This document shows positions 17,101 through 24,308 of a DNA stretch of 64,000 nucleotides, one piece after another. How positions within the stretch are numbered: position 1 is the first letter of the stretch; every line of letters starts with the position of its first letter. The translations under genes and the position numbers were made by a program. The stretch is taken from contig NZ_CP160453.1 in assembly GCF_040744945.1 (NCBI RefSeq), forward strand, positions 2,480,001 through 2,544,000. Reading direction: 5' to 3'. The notes beneath the pieces were generated by a model. That model made no database searches and was not told the origin of the DNA. It saw nothing but the letters and a program-made list of their open reading frames with translations. Source of the stretch: Saccharothrix sp. HUAS TT1 (GTDB taxonomy: Bacteria; Actinomycetota; Actinomycetes; Mycobacteriales; Pseudonocardiaceae).

Positions 17101-17388
17101 AACCCGGCCGCCGGCGCGTGGCGGGTGCAGGTCGACGGCTACGAGGTGCCCGCGGGCACCACGGAGTACGACTACATCGACCTGTTCGTCGCCCCGGGCC
17201 TCGGCTCGGTCGCGGTGACCGACGCCGACGCCGACCGCACCGCCGGGTCGACGTGGACGGTCCCCGGCACGGTGACCGTGTCCGGTCCGGCCGGCCCCGG
17301 CCGGGTGCTGCGCGGCGAGCTCGCCGTGCAGACCTCCGAGGGCGCGGTCGTCGGTCGCGGCGCGGTGATCGTGCGGAACGTGGCCTGA
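14146..17388 (+). CDS. Secreted subtilisin-like serine peptidase (S8), about 1,080 residues
   Basis: A GTG start with AAGGG 8 bp upstream, then a signal peptide ending near AVAQEA (about residue 36). Residues about 65-138 form an inhibitor-type propeptide (NVTLLVAAEEGELDS to VDSVDVDGLVV). The catalytic triad is Asp188 (VMDSGIDLDHP), His364 (HGTHVAGI) and Ser558 (NGTSMAAPQATG). The 176-residue gap between Asp and His is much longer than in subtilisin and includes acidic DxDxDG-like stretches (NRDGDRTDA, DVDGDGDFTD) that may bind calcium. About 500 C-terminal residues look like beta-sandwich domains (Fn3-like, then a pre-peptidase-like domain). It should act as an extracellular endopeptidase. 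The gene facing it encodes a lipoprotein copy of its propeptide domain. Confidence 0.93.
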   Translation: MINSGSRWRHRTSAALLAAVLGTTGFGFAAGSAVAQEAQTAPAPADKQLDKQDRERIAEAEQAGQANVTLLVAAEEGELDSATNDLRALGGVVESTERDVDYLKVSVPRDRAEKVAELASVDSVDVDGLVVLDDPRPDGATAPLPQPAPGAKTPKKNPYMPTQDTQAAQFTDAHPKWDGRGTTIAVMDSGIDLDHPALATTTTGERKIVDWYNANATNSGDGTWLQVAGRYNGSFTSGGATYKAPATGGPYSFGLFRETAGDLGLANSETGGDINRDGDRTDAFGVLQDITTKEVRVDVDGDGDFTDQAAMIDYKYKKDVGHFGADNPATPVLDTVAFVVQTDKSIYDANGAAWVNIGISAAAHGTHVAGITAANKMFGGKMTGAAPGAKLMGVKVCLSTPSCTNSGLIDGLLYAARNGADVVNISIGGLPALNDGNNARAELYNRTIAEYNVQVFISAGNSGAGANTVGDPSVSTDAVSVGSYITKDTWLSNYGSKTQQRESLHGFSSRGPREDGGFKPNIIAPGSAISTTPQWQAPGPVAGTYELPAGYAMFNGTSMAAPQATGAAALLVSAYKAEHNGERPPVAALRNAIQSGAKWVSTLQAFEQGAGLFDTKRAWSQLNAHPETQAVSTSVTVNTALSGSLATPNTGVGIHDREGVSVGEEYTRTYTLTRTTGPNRNQQFLVKWQGNDGTFKSKSLVSLPLNTPVTFDVKVKPTKAGAHSAVLKLDNPATRGIDVFTLNTVFAAEDFTAAGKYAVTKTGTVARNQSERLFVNVPAGTSALKVDMAAGGAEGKGQVRFLRYDPYGVPFDTTSSTNCYNPDAGAGCAGGSPTSRTVSNPVPGVWEIVVESRRTSDADAAPFSVTASVLGTSVSPNPDTIESAVIGTPISREYVVTNSLAAFNGKLVGGSLASARIDRPTIADAAVQVYDLTVAPGATSLRATIGKTADLSADLDLFVYNCASGSCVLAGQAADGDSEESVTIANPAAGAWRVQVDGYEVPAGTTEYDYIDLFVAPGLGSVAVTDADADRTAGSTWTVPGTVTVSGPAGPGRVLRGELAVQTSEGAVVGRGAVIVRNVA

Positions 17389-17406
17389 CGCCACCCCGCT
17401 GAAGAC

Positions 17407-17447
17407 CTCAGGGCCACCCCCGCGTTCGCCGCGGGGGTGGCCCTGAG
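17407..17447 (+). terminator. Strong hairpin terminator after the subtilase gene
   Basis: Perfect 18-bp arms (17407-17424 and 17430-17447) around the 5-base loop TTCGC, starting 18 bp after the subtilase stop codon. It can serve both convergent genes, since the lipoprotein gene ends at 17507 on the other strand. No U-tract follows. Confidence 0.8.
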
Positions 17448-17506
17448 CCGTTCCACCGGTCCTGCAGTCAGGGAGCTTCGTCGGGGAACTTCGTCAGGGG
17501 GTGTCA

Positions 17507-17977
17507 TCAGGGGGTGGGGTCGGCGTTGCTCAGCGGCTCGTCCACGTCGACCCGGCTGACGCCCTCGACCGCGGCCACCCGCTCGGCCAGCTCGACCGGG
17601 GTGGAGACGCGCAGGTAGCCGATGGTCGGGTCGGTGGCCTCCACGGTCGCGCCGAGCGCGCGGACCCGGTCGGCCACCTGGTCGGTGCTGCCCCGGTCCG
17701 CGGAGACGGTCAGCACGACCGCCCGCGCGCCGGAGCGCTTGGCCCGCGCCAGGACGTCCTCGCCGTGCGGGCTGAGCTTGGGCGGCACCGGGACCTCCGA
17801 GGCGTCGGCCGGGGTGGTGAGCGGGGCGGTGGTGACCGGGGTGGTGCTGACCGGGGCGGTGGTGAGCGGGGCGGGCGTGCCGGCCGAGCCGGTGTGCCCC
17901 TGCTGCTGCGCGCAGCCCGCCAGGGCGGACGCCGTCAGCGCCGACCCCGCCAGCGCCAGTGCCACGAGTCTTCGCAT
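17507..17977 (-). CDS. Lipoprotein carrying a stand-alone subtilase propeptide (I9-like) domain
   Basis: A 156-residue protein with a lipoprotein signal peptide (lipobox LAGC, Cys about residue 22), a Thr/Pro linker (about 35-62) and a C-terminal domain (about 78-152). That domain aligns without gaps to the propeptide of the neighbouring subtilase: about 29 of 69 positions are identical by eye, including RALG, the VE-T pair, YL-VS-P and VDVD. Subtilase propeptides fold their protease and then inhibit it. A membrane-anchored copy could act as a second chaperone or as an inhibitor that protects the producing cell. The genes are convergent and end about 120 bp apart. The domain match is seen; the role is inferred. 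Confidence 0.8.
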   Translation of the reverse strand: MRRLVALALAGSALTASALAGCAQQQGHTGSAGTPAPLTTAPVSTTPVTTAPLTTPADASEVPVPPKLSPHGEDVLARAKRSGARAVVLTVSADRGSTDQVADRVRALGATVEATDPTIGYLRVSTPVELAERVAAVEGVSRVDVDEPLSNADPTP

Positions 17978-18023
17978 GAGCCCTCCAGCCGAACCGGTCC
18001 TGTCCCCAGGACGGAACGCGGGG

Positions 18024-19163
18024 TCAGCGCGGTTGCACGGACTGGTCGGGGCCGCTGAACGCCTGCACCCGCTCCTCGCCGTCCTGGCTCTCGCCGAACA
18101 CCCGGTTGTCCGACGCCCCGTTCGACGACTGCGCGGGCGCCCGACCGGCGGTGCGGGGCAGGTCGCGCACCCGCACCTGCGGCAGCGCGCCGGGGTGCCG
18201 CGACCGCAGCCAGTCGACCAGGTGCTCCCGGGCCACGCACCGCAGGTCCCACAGCCGCCCGGCGTCCGACGCGCTCACCAGCGCCCGCACCCGCACGAAC
18301 GACCCGACGGCGTCGGTCACCTGCACCACGCACACCCGGCCGTCCCACAGGTCGCCCTGCTCCAGGGCGTGCCGCAGCTCCTGCCGCAGCTCCTCCACCG
18401 GCACCGTCCAGTCGACGTCCAGCTCCACCGTGCCCAGCAGCGCCGACTGGGTCCGCGTCCAGTTCTCGAACGGCGACTTGAGGAAGTACGCGGTGGGCAG
18501 GATCAGCCGCCGGTCGTCCCACAGGTGCACGACCACGTAGGTCAGGGTGATGTCCTCGATCCGGCCCCACTGCTTCTCCACGACCACCACGTCGTCCAGC
18601 CGCAGCGCGTCGCTGAACGCGATCTGCACGCCCGCGAACACGTTGCCCAGCAACGACTGCGCGGCCAGCGCGGCGATCGCGCCGATCACACCGGCGGACG
18701 CCAGGATGCTCGTGCCCGCCGCGCGGGCGCCCGGGAACGTCATCAGCACCCCGGCCGCGGCCAGCACGCTCACCACGACCACGGTGACCCGGCGGACCAG
18801 GGTGATCTGCGTGTGCACGCGGCGCGCGTGCCGGTTGTCGGACACGTCGACCCGGATGCGCGCCAGCGTGGCGTCCTCGATCACCACCAGCAGCGACGCG
18901 AGCAGCCACGCGCCGGCGAGGATGAGCGCTATCCCGGTGACGTGCAGCGCGACGGGCCGCCACTCGCCGTGGGCCACCACGCCCAGGGAGAACTGCACCG
19001 CCACCAGCACCGCCACGGCCAGCGCGGGTCGGTGCGCGTGCCGGGCGAGGCCCGCGAACAGGTCGGACCGGCGGCCGATGCGGCGGACCACCCGGTGCAC
19101 GAGCGTCACGGCCAGCAGGGCCACCAGCAGCGATCCGGCGAACGTGATGACGGTTGCGAGCAC
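18024..19163 (-). CDS. MscS-family mechanosensitive ion channel
   Basis: A 379-residue membrane protein with four or five hydrophobic segments in the first 190 residues. The last (ILASAGVIGAIAALAAQSLLGNVFAGVQIAF) is the glycine/alanine-rich pore helix of MscS channels, followed by the beta domain (LDDVVVVEKQWGRIEDITL). The channel opens under membrane tension to release ions during osmotic downshock. The last 50 residues are hydrophilic and look disordered. It is transcribed away from the TetR gene and is separated from it by a hairpin. Confidence 0.9.
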   Translation of the reverse strand: MLATVITFAGSLLVALLAVTLVHRVVRRIGRRSDLFAGLARHAHRPALAVAVLVAVQFSLGVVAHGEWRPVALHVTGIALILAGAWLLASLLVVIEDATLARIRVDVSDNRHARRVHTQITLVRRVTVVVVSVLAAAGVLMTFPGARAAGTSILASAGVIGAIAALAAQSLLGNVFAGVQIAFSDALRLDDVVVVEKQWGRIEDITLTYVVVHLWDDRRLILPTAYFLKSPFENWTRTQSALLGTVELDVDWTVPVEELRQELRHALEQGDLWDGRVCVVQVTDAVGSFVRVRALVSASDAGRLWDLRCVAREHLVDWLRSRHPGALPQVRVRDLPRTAGRAPAQSSNGASDNRVFGESQDGEERVQAFSGPDQSVQPR

Positions 19164-19182
19164 GAAGAAGGCACCTCCTCTG

Positions 19183-19212
19183 CGCGGGTACGTCTGGGGA
19201 CCCGTACCCGCG
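19183..19212 (-). terminator. Hairpin between the TetR gene and the MscS gene
   Basis: CGCGGGTACG at 19183-19192 pairs exactly with 19203-19212 around a 10-base loop. It lies 23 bp past the TetR stop codon on the minus strand and about 20 bp ahead of the MscS start, so it could end the TetR message or act in the MscS leader. Confidence 0.45.
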
Positions 19213-19234
19213 AACGGAGTAGTTCAGGCGTGTT

Positions 19235-19885
19235 TCAACCGGGAACGGGCGAAGTGCGAGATTCCCCACTGCCGGGCAGCGCGCGGGCGACCCGGCCGAC
19301 GAACGCGACCAGCCGCTCGGGCGGGAACCGCTCCGGGTCGGTGATCACCAGCCGGCCCGCCATCTCGGCCAGCGCCAGCACGGTGTGGCCCAGCAGCTCG
19401 GCGTCCGGGGCCGTGCTGCCCCACGCCTTCAGCCCGAGTTCGGCCAGCGCGCTGACCTGGGCCAGGACCTGGGCCCGGACCGACTCGACCTGGCGGCGGA
19501 ACTCGACCGGCGTGCCCTCCGGCGGCAGCAGGGCCAGCCGCCACCGGGCGGGCGACGCCACGACGGCGTCGACGAACGCGCGCACCGCGTCGGTGTAGAC
19601 CTCCTCCGGCGAGCGGTCGCCGAAGTCGGTGGTCGGGATCGCCGACAGCACCTGTCCGGTGGCGCGCTCCGCCTCGCGCCGCAGCAGCGCGGCGACCACC
19701 TCGGCCCGGTTCGCGTACAGCTCGTAGACCACCGGCTTGGTCACGCCCGACCGCCTGGCCACGGCCTCCATCGTCACCGCGTCGAAGCCGCCGTCGGCGA
19801 TCAGGTCGAGCGCGCCGTCCAGCAGCTGGTCGCGCCGCTGTCCGGGTGGCAGGCGCGGGGCGTACCTGCGACGCGTTGTCGTCAC
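19235..19885 (-). CDS. TetR-family transcriptional repressor
   Basis: A 216-residue protein with an N-terminal TetR helix-turn-helix (LLDGALDLIADGGFDAVTMEAVARRSGVTKPVVYELYANRAEV split over residues about 20-62) and a helical ligand domain. It is divergent from an alpha/beta hydrolase gene across 78 bp that contain a nested palindrome, the natural target for such a repressor. It likely represses itself and the hydrolase gene until a small molecule binds. Confidence 0.88.
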   Translation of the reverse strand: MTTTRRRYAPRLPPGQRRDQLLDGALDLIADGGFDAVTMEAVARRSGVTKPVVYELYANRAEVVAALLRREAERATGQVLSAIPTTDFGDRSPEEVYTDAVRAFVDAVVASPARWRLALLPPEGTPVEFRRQVESVRAQVLAQVSALAELGLKAWGSTAPDAELLGHTVLALAEMAGRLVITDPERFPPERLVAFVGRVARALPGSGESRTSPVPG

Positions 19886-19893
19886 CGGGCCAT

Positions 19894-19940
19894 ATTGCTA
19901 CGGTGTCGTAGCTTTCACAAAGCTACGCAGGCGTAGCAAT
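19894..19940. promoter_or_regulatory. Nested palindromic operator between tetR-like and hydrolase genes
   Basis: Two inverted repeats share one centre at 19917. The inner arms are CGTAGCTTT (19907-19915) and AAAGCTACG (19919-19927). The outer arms are ATTGCTACG (19894-19902) and CGTAGCAAT (19932-19940). Arms are 9 bp with equal 4-bp gaps on each side. This layout gives four GCTAC half-sites and fits binding of two TetR dimers, controlling both divergent genes. Confidence 0.8.
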
Positions 19941-19963
19941 CGTTCGGCGGCTCGGAGGCAGCG

Positions 19964-20803
19964 GTGTTCGTGGAGTCCGAGGGTGCGCGGCTCGCCGTGT
20001 TCGAGCACGGCGACCGGTCCGCGCCGACCGTCGTCCTGGTGCACGGCTACCCGGACACGCACCGGGTGTGGGACGGCGTCGTGCCGTTGCTGGCCGAGGA
20101 GTTCCACGTGGTGACGTACGACGTGCGCGGCGCCGGGGCGTCCTCCGCGCCGCGCGGGCTGGCCGCGTACCGGCTGCCGGTGCTGGCGCGCGACCTGCTC
20201 GCGGTGATCGCGGCGGTCAGCCCGGACGCGCCCGCGCACGTCGCCGCGCACGACTGGGGCTCGGTGCAGTCGTGGGAGGCGGTGACGACGCCCGGCGCGC
20301 CGATCGCGTCGTTCACGTCGATGTCCGGGCCGTGCCTGGACCACGTCGGCCACTGGATGCGCCGGCCGAGGCCCAAGCAGCTCAAGCAGTTGCTGCACTC
20401 CTGGTACATCGCCGCGTTCCACCTGCCGTTCGTCGCGCCCCTGGTCTGGCGGCACGTCGTCGGGCCGCGCTGGGAGAAGGTCCTGCGGAAGGTGGAAGGC
20501 GTGTCGCCGCAGGTGTCGCCGACCGTCGTGCGGGACGGCGTGCGGGGCATGTCCCTGTACCGGGCCAACTTCATCCCGCGGCTGCGCTCGCCCCGCGAAC
20601 GGCGGACCGACGTGCCGGTGCAGCTCGTGCACCCGTTGCGGGACAAGTACGTCACGGGCGAGATCAACGAGGACGTGGAGCTGTGGGCGTCGGACGTGCG
20701 GCGGCGGGTGATCGACGCCGGGCACTGGGCGCCGGTCACGCACGCCCGCGCGGTCGCGCTGCTCGTCGCCGACCACGTCACCGCGCACAGTCGGCCCGCT
20801 TGA
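19964..20803 (+). CDS. Alpha/beta-fold hydrolase, epoxide-hydrolase-like
   Basis: A 279-residue protein (GTG start) with the oxyanion motif VLVHGYPDTHRVWD and the nucleophile elbow AAHDWGSVQS. In that motif Asp is the nucleophile, as in epoxide hydrolases and haloalkane dehalogenases, rather than Ser. The catalytic His is likely in DAGHWAPVTHA near the C-terminus. It resembles the hydrolase half of EphD-type proteins but has no fused SDR domain. The natural substrate is unknown; control by the divergent TetR protein suggests a response to a xenobiotic or signal. Its last 26 bp overlap the 3' end of the facing DUF4173 gene. Confidence 0.85.
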   Translation: MFVESEGARLAVFEHGDRSAPTVVLVHGYPDTHRVWDGVVPLLAEEFHVVTYDVRGAGASSAPRGLAAYRLPVLARDLLAVIAAVSPDAPAHVAAHDWGSVQSWEAVTTPGAPIASFTSMSGPCLDHVGHWMRRPRPKQLKQLLHSWYIAAFHLPFVAPLVWRHVVGPRWEKVLRKVEGVSPQVSPTVVRDGVRGMSLYRANFIPRLRSPRERRTDVPVQLVHPLRDKYVTGEINEDVELWASDVRRRVIDAGHWAPVTHARAVALLVADHVTAHSRPA

Positions 20804-22109
20804 GCCCGGCGAGGGCGTCCCTGGCCCGCTGCCGGGCCAGGTTGTAGGAGCGCCAGTCGTCCGGGCCGACCCGGCGGAACTCCAGCGCGCAGCCGCGCAG
20901 GTCGGCCGGGAGCGAGGCGAGGGCGGGCACGGCGTCGTCGGAGAGCGTCGCCAGGTACCACACGTCGACCTTCTGCGTGGCGTGCCAGCGCTCGACGTTG
21001 CGCTCGGCGGTGAACCGGTCCGGGTTGAGCGCGGCGAGGGCGACCAGCGAGGCGAACCCCGTGCCGACGACGGCGCGCGCCAGCCAACCGCCCCGCAGCC
21101 GCGCGCCCGCCGCCAGCACCATCAGGTAGACGACGCCGAGCCACAGCTCGCAGGCGGCGACGAGCACGCGCGGCACGGTGAAGCCGTACGCCTGCTGGTA
21201 GAGCCACATCCGGGTCAGGGCCGAGGCGACGATCACCAGCGTGAGCGCGCTGAGCGCGCCCAGCAGGCCGCGCAGCCAACGGCGGTCGGTCACCGAGTCC
21301 AGGTGCGCCCGGCTCGCGACGAACGCGATGACGCCCAGGGTGAGGACGGTGACGGCGAGCAGCTGCCAGAAGCCGCTGCGGGCGTAGTCGGCGTAGGTGA
21401 GGTCGGCGGTGGTGATCACGTGCTCGTCACCCGCGAAGAGGGTGTTGACCTGGACGGCGACGAAGGTGGCGAACAGCAGCACCAGCGCGCCGACCGGCAG
21501 CACCCAGTCCCGCCGGGCGAGGCGGCGGGGCAGACCGGCGGCCTCCACCGGCTTCGGCGGGGCGACCAGCAGGTAGGCCGCGCCGACCGTGCCGAGACCG
21601 ACGGCCGGGAACAGCACCAGCGGTTGGCCGGACGCCTCTTCCGGGGTGATCGAGCCGAGGAGGTCGGCGAACGCGGCGTCGGCCCCGGCGAGCAGTGGGA
21701 CGAACACCAGCAGCAGGGCGGCGGTCACCAGGACGGGCCGGGCCAGCGCGGGCGTGCCGCCCTCGCGGACGCCCTTGGCCACCCACGGGACCGCGCGGAT
21801 CGTCGCGGCGGGCACGGCCACCGCGCCGAGCGCCAGGCCGCGCGCGGTCCGCCCCCCGACGACCGCGAGCGACCCGGCGGCGCACCCGGCGATCGCGCAG
21901 AGGGTGAAGAGCCAGTCGGCGGCGACGAACGCGCCGACGCCGAAGAGGGCGGCGGAGAGGGCCGCCCAACCCGGTTTCACCTTGCGCAGCAGGGCGAAGA
22001 CGAGGACGGCGGTGAGGGCCCAGCCCAGGCCGGGTTCGTCGAGGGGCAGGAGCACGGCTGCCCCGGTCCCGGCGACGGCGCCGGTGAGCAGTACGCGGTT
22101 GGGTGTCAT
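20778..22109 (-). CDS. DUF4173/DUF4153-type polytopic membrane protein
   Basis: A 443-residue protein with about ten hydrophobic segments (for example VLLTGAVAGTGAAVLLPL, LARPVLVTAALLLVFVPLLAG). Near the middle are FADLLGSI and later VNTLFAGDEHVITTADLTYADYARSGFWQLL, the conserved core of the DUF4153/DUF4173 family. The C-terminal 70 residues are soluble (NVERWHATQKVDVWYLATLSDDAVPALASL). Function is not known. The ATG at 22109 has GGAGG upstream; the frame stays open further but runs into tandem repeats. It probably shares control with the two-component system beyond the repeats. Confidence 0.8.
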   Translation of the reverse strand: MTPNRVLLTGAVAGTGAAVLLPLDEPGLGWALTAVLVFALLRKVKPGWAALSAALFGVGAFVAADWLFTLCAIAGCAAGSLAVVGGRTARGLALGAVAVPAATIRAVPWVAKGVREGGTPALARPVLVTAALLLVFVPLLAGADAAFADLLGSITPEEASGQPLVLFPAVGLGTVGAAYLLVAPPKPVEAAGLPRRLARRDWVLPVGALVLLFATFVAVQVNTLFAGDEHVITTADLTYADYARSGFWQLLAVTVLTLGVIAFVASRAHLDSVTDRRWLRGLLGALSALTLVIVASALTRMWLYQQAYGFTVPRVLVAACELWLGVVYLMVLAAGARLRGGWLARAVVGTGFASLVALAALNPDRFTAERNVERWHATQKVDVWYLATLSDDAVPALASLPADLRGCALEFRRVGPDDWRSYNLARQRARDALAGLKRADCAR

Positions 22110-22393
22110 CCGGTGTCGCCTCCAGGGCGTGCGCCACCGCCCGCCGAACTCGCGGCGGTTGTCGGGCGCGGTTGTTTCGGGCGCGGTTGTCGTGGTCGCG
22201 GTTGTGGGCGCGGTTGTCGTGGTCGCGGTTGTCGTGGTCGCGTCGTTGTGGCGCGGTTGTTGTAGGCGCGTTGTCGGACGCGGTTGTTGTGGCACGGCCG
22301 GCTTGAGGCGCCGGAATTGTCGGTGGTCCGTGGTTGAATCGAATTCAGGGTTCCCCTGGGCGGGGACCCTTGCGGGGCAGCGCTCTGCGCGAA
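22110..22393. other. Intergenic region between the sensor kinase and DUF4173 genes
   Basis: A 284-bp stretch. Apart from the tandem repeat at 22153-22290 it holds a less GC-rich part (22310-22350, around GGTTGAATCGAATTCAGG) and GGGGACCCTTGCGGGGCAGC near 22361. It may include the kinase terminator and the DUF4173 promoter. No RNA gene is evident. Confidence 0.4.
22153..22290. repeat. Degenerate tandem repeat (12-15 bp units)
   Basis: Read on the minus strand, about nine units of 12-15 bp follow each other, based on CGCGACCACGACAAC, with three units nearly exact and the rest shortened or altered (CGCGCCCACAAC, CGCGCCCGACAAC). The array lies 45-180 bp upstream of the DUF4173 start codon. Unit lengths are not all multiples of three, so I treat it as non-coding although the frame is open. 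Confidence 0.7.
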
Positions 22394-23422
22394 CTAGGTC
22401 GTCGTCGGCCCGGTGGCCGGCAGGGTGGCGCGGATGCGGCAGCCCGGTCCGTCCACCACGGCGATGGTGCCGCCGTGCAGGTCGACCACCCAGCGGGCGA
22501 TGTTGAGGCCCAGGCCGGTGCCCCCGTCGCCGGCCCGCTCGCCCCTGGTGAAGCGCTCGAAGACCCGTTCGCGGTCCTGCGGCGCGATGCCCGGCCCGTC
22601 GTCCGAGACCTCCAGCACCAGCTCCGCGCCCACGCTCGCCGACACCCGGACCTCGCCGCCCGCCGGCCCGTGCCGGACCGCGTTGTCGACCAGGTTCGCC
22701 ACGACCTGGGCCAACCGCGCCTCGTCCGCGTAGACCACCGCCTCCACCGGCGTCACGGCGACGGTGAACCGCACCCCCCGGGCGGCCACCGAAGCCTCGG
22801 CGACGACCTCCTCCAGCAGCGGCTCCAGGGCGAACTCCGCCTTGTCCAGCCGGTGCGCGCCGGCGTCGATCCGCGACAGGTCCAGCAGCTCGGCCACCAG
22901 CCTGCCCAGCCGCTCGGTCTGCGCCAACGCCGTCCGCATGGTGGCCGCGTCCGGCTGCTCGACACCGTCCACCACGTTCTCCAGCACGTTCTGCAACGCG
23001 GTGATCGGCGTCCGCAGCTCGTGCGACACGTTCGCGATCAGCTCGCGCCGCTGCTGGTCCGCCGCGCCCAGGGCGGCGGCCATCTGGTTGAACGCGCCGG
23101 CCAGCTCGCCGACCTCGTCCCGCGCCGTCGCCCGCACCCGCCGGCTGTAGTCGCCGGCGCGCATCGCCCGCACCGCCGCCGTCATCTCCCGCAGCGGCCT
23201 GGTCATCCCGTGCGCCAGCACCTGCGACGTCACCAGCACGATCGCCACCGCGCCGAACGTCGTCCCCGGCGCCAACCACCCGATCCGCCACCGGAAGAAC
23301 GCGAACCCCGCCGCCATCGCCGACACCAGCAGGATGCCGAGCTTCAGCTTGATCGACCGCACCGGGTCCAGCGGGCGCGGCAGCAGTTCGACGGCCGTCA
23401 GGAACGCCGACCGCAGGCTCAC
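22394..23422 (-). CDS. Sensor histidine kinase (HAMP-HisKA-HATPase)
   Basis: A 342-residue kinase. The GTG start at 23422 overlaps the response regulator stop by 4 bp (GTGA). Two membrane segments (about 25-40 and 50-70) enclose almost no external loop, so it probably senses within the membrane. A HAMP domain (MTRPLREMTAAVRAM) precedes the phospho-acceptor His in NVSHELRTPITAL. The ATP-binding domain has the N box (VANLVDNAVRHG), the G1 box (DDGPGI) and the G2 box (GTGLGLNI). It should phosphorylate the partner encoded just upstream. Confidence 0.92.
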   Translation of the reverse strand: MSLRSAFLTAVELLPRPLDPVRSIKLKLGILLVSAMAAGFAFFRWRIGWLAPGTTFGAVAIVLVTSQVLAHGMTRPLREMTAAVRAMRAGDYSRRVRATARDEVGELAGAFNQMAAALGAADQQRRELIANVSHELRTPITALQNVLENVVDGVEQPDAATMRTALAQTERLGRLVAELLDLSRIDAGAHRLDKAEFALEPLLEEVVAEASVAARGVRFTVAVTPVEAVVYADEARLAQVVANLVDNAVRHGPAGGEVRVSASVGAELVLEVSDDGPGIAPQDRERVFERFTRGERAGDGGTGLGLNIARWVVDLHGGTIAVVDGPGCRIRATLPATGPTTT

Positions 23423-24093
23423 CGGGGCACCTCCAGCGCGTAGCCGATGCCGTGCACGGTCCGGATCAGGTCGGTGCCCAGCTTCCGCCGCAACGCCTTG
23501 ATGTGGCTGTCCACGGTCCGCGTCCCGGTGCCGTCGGCCCACCCCCACACCTCGTTCAGCAACCGCTCCCGCGACTGCACGGCCCGCGGCCGCTCGGCCA
23601 GGTGCACCAGCAGCTCGAACTCGGTCGGCGTCAGGTGCGCCTCCTCGCCACCGCGCGCCACGCGCCGCTCGGCCAGGTCGATCTCCAGGTCCGCCACCGC
23701 GATCCGGTTCGCCGCCGCCGAAGCCGCCCGCTCCACCCGCCGCAGCAGCGCGTGCACCCGCGCGGCCAGCTCGCGGATCGAGAACGGCTTGGTCAGGTAG
23801 TCGTCCGCGCCGACCGCGAGCCCCACCAGCAGGTCGGTCTCGTCACCGCGGGCGGTCAGCATGAGCACCGGGACCGGCCGCTCGGCCTGGATGCGGCGGC
23901 ACACCTCCAGCCCGTCGAACCCAGGCAGCATCACGTCCAGCACCACCAGGTCGGGGCGGACGTCGCGCGCCCGGTTGACGGCGGTCGGGCCGTCGTGCGC
24001 CAACTCCACCTCGAACCCCTCGGCGCGCAACCTCGCGGCCACGGAGTCGGCGATGGTCAGGTCGTCCTCGACCACCAGAACGCGGCGTGTCAT
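23419..24093 (-). CDS. OmpR-family response regulator
   Basis: A 224-residue protein with a receiver domain (acidic pair VVEDD, phospho-acceptor Asp in LVVLDVMLPGFDG, Lys in LTKPFSIRE) and an OmpR/PhoB winged helix (LTPTEFELLVHLAER, then TVDSHIKALRRKLG). Phosphorylation by the coupled kinase should let it bind DNA as a dimer. The start ATG at 24093 immediately precedes conserved receiver sequence (MTRRVLVVEDD). A divergent secreted protein gene lies 215 bp upstream and is a possible target. Confidence 0.92.
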   Translation of the reverse strand: MTRRVLVVEDDLTIADSVAARLRAEGFEVELAHDGPTAVNRARDVRPDLVVLDVMLPGFDGLEVCRRIQAERPVPVLMLTARGDETDLLVGLAVGADDYLTKPFSIRELAARVHALLRRVERAASAAANRIAVADLEIDLAERRVARGGEEAHLTPTEFELLVHLAERPRAVQSRERLLNEVWGWADGTGTRTVDSHIKALRRKLGTDLIRTVHGIGYALEVPR

Positions 24094-24308
24094 GCGACCG
24101 ACTCTAGGTGCGGGTGGTGGAGGTGACCGGCGCGAGTTGTGAACGTCCTGTGGAGACTCGTTCGAGGCGACGACTTCGAACCGATAACGCTGTGAGGACC
24201 ACGCGGTTTCGGATACGGTGAACGGGACATGCCAAGTGGTGTTCGGCAGGTCACGGGGGGGTCGGGGGACCAGTCGCCTGTTCGGGCACCCTGCAAAAGG
24301 GGGCCGGC
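24094..24308. promoter_or_regulatory. Divergent promoter region of response regulator and sortase-substrate genes
   Basis: A 215-bp gap with a patch of lower GC (24150-24235, for example TTCGAACCGATAACG and GGATACGGTGAAC). GGATACGGT near 24213 could be a -10-like element for the plus-strand gene. No clear operator was identified. Confidence 0.35.

Noticed and set aside
22110..22330. Thr-rich N-terminal extension of the DUF4173 protein
   Set aside because: A good ribosome site precedes the ATG at 22109, and the tandem units upstream are not all multiples of three.
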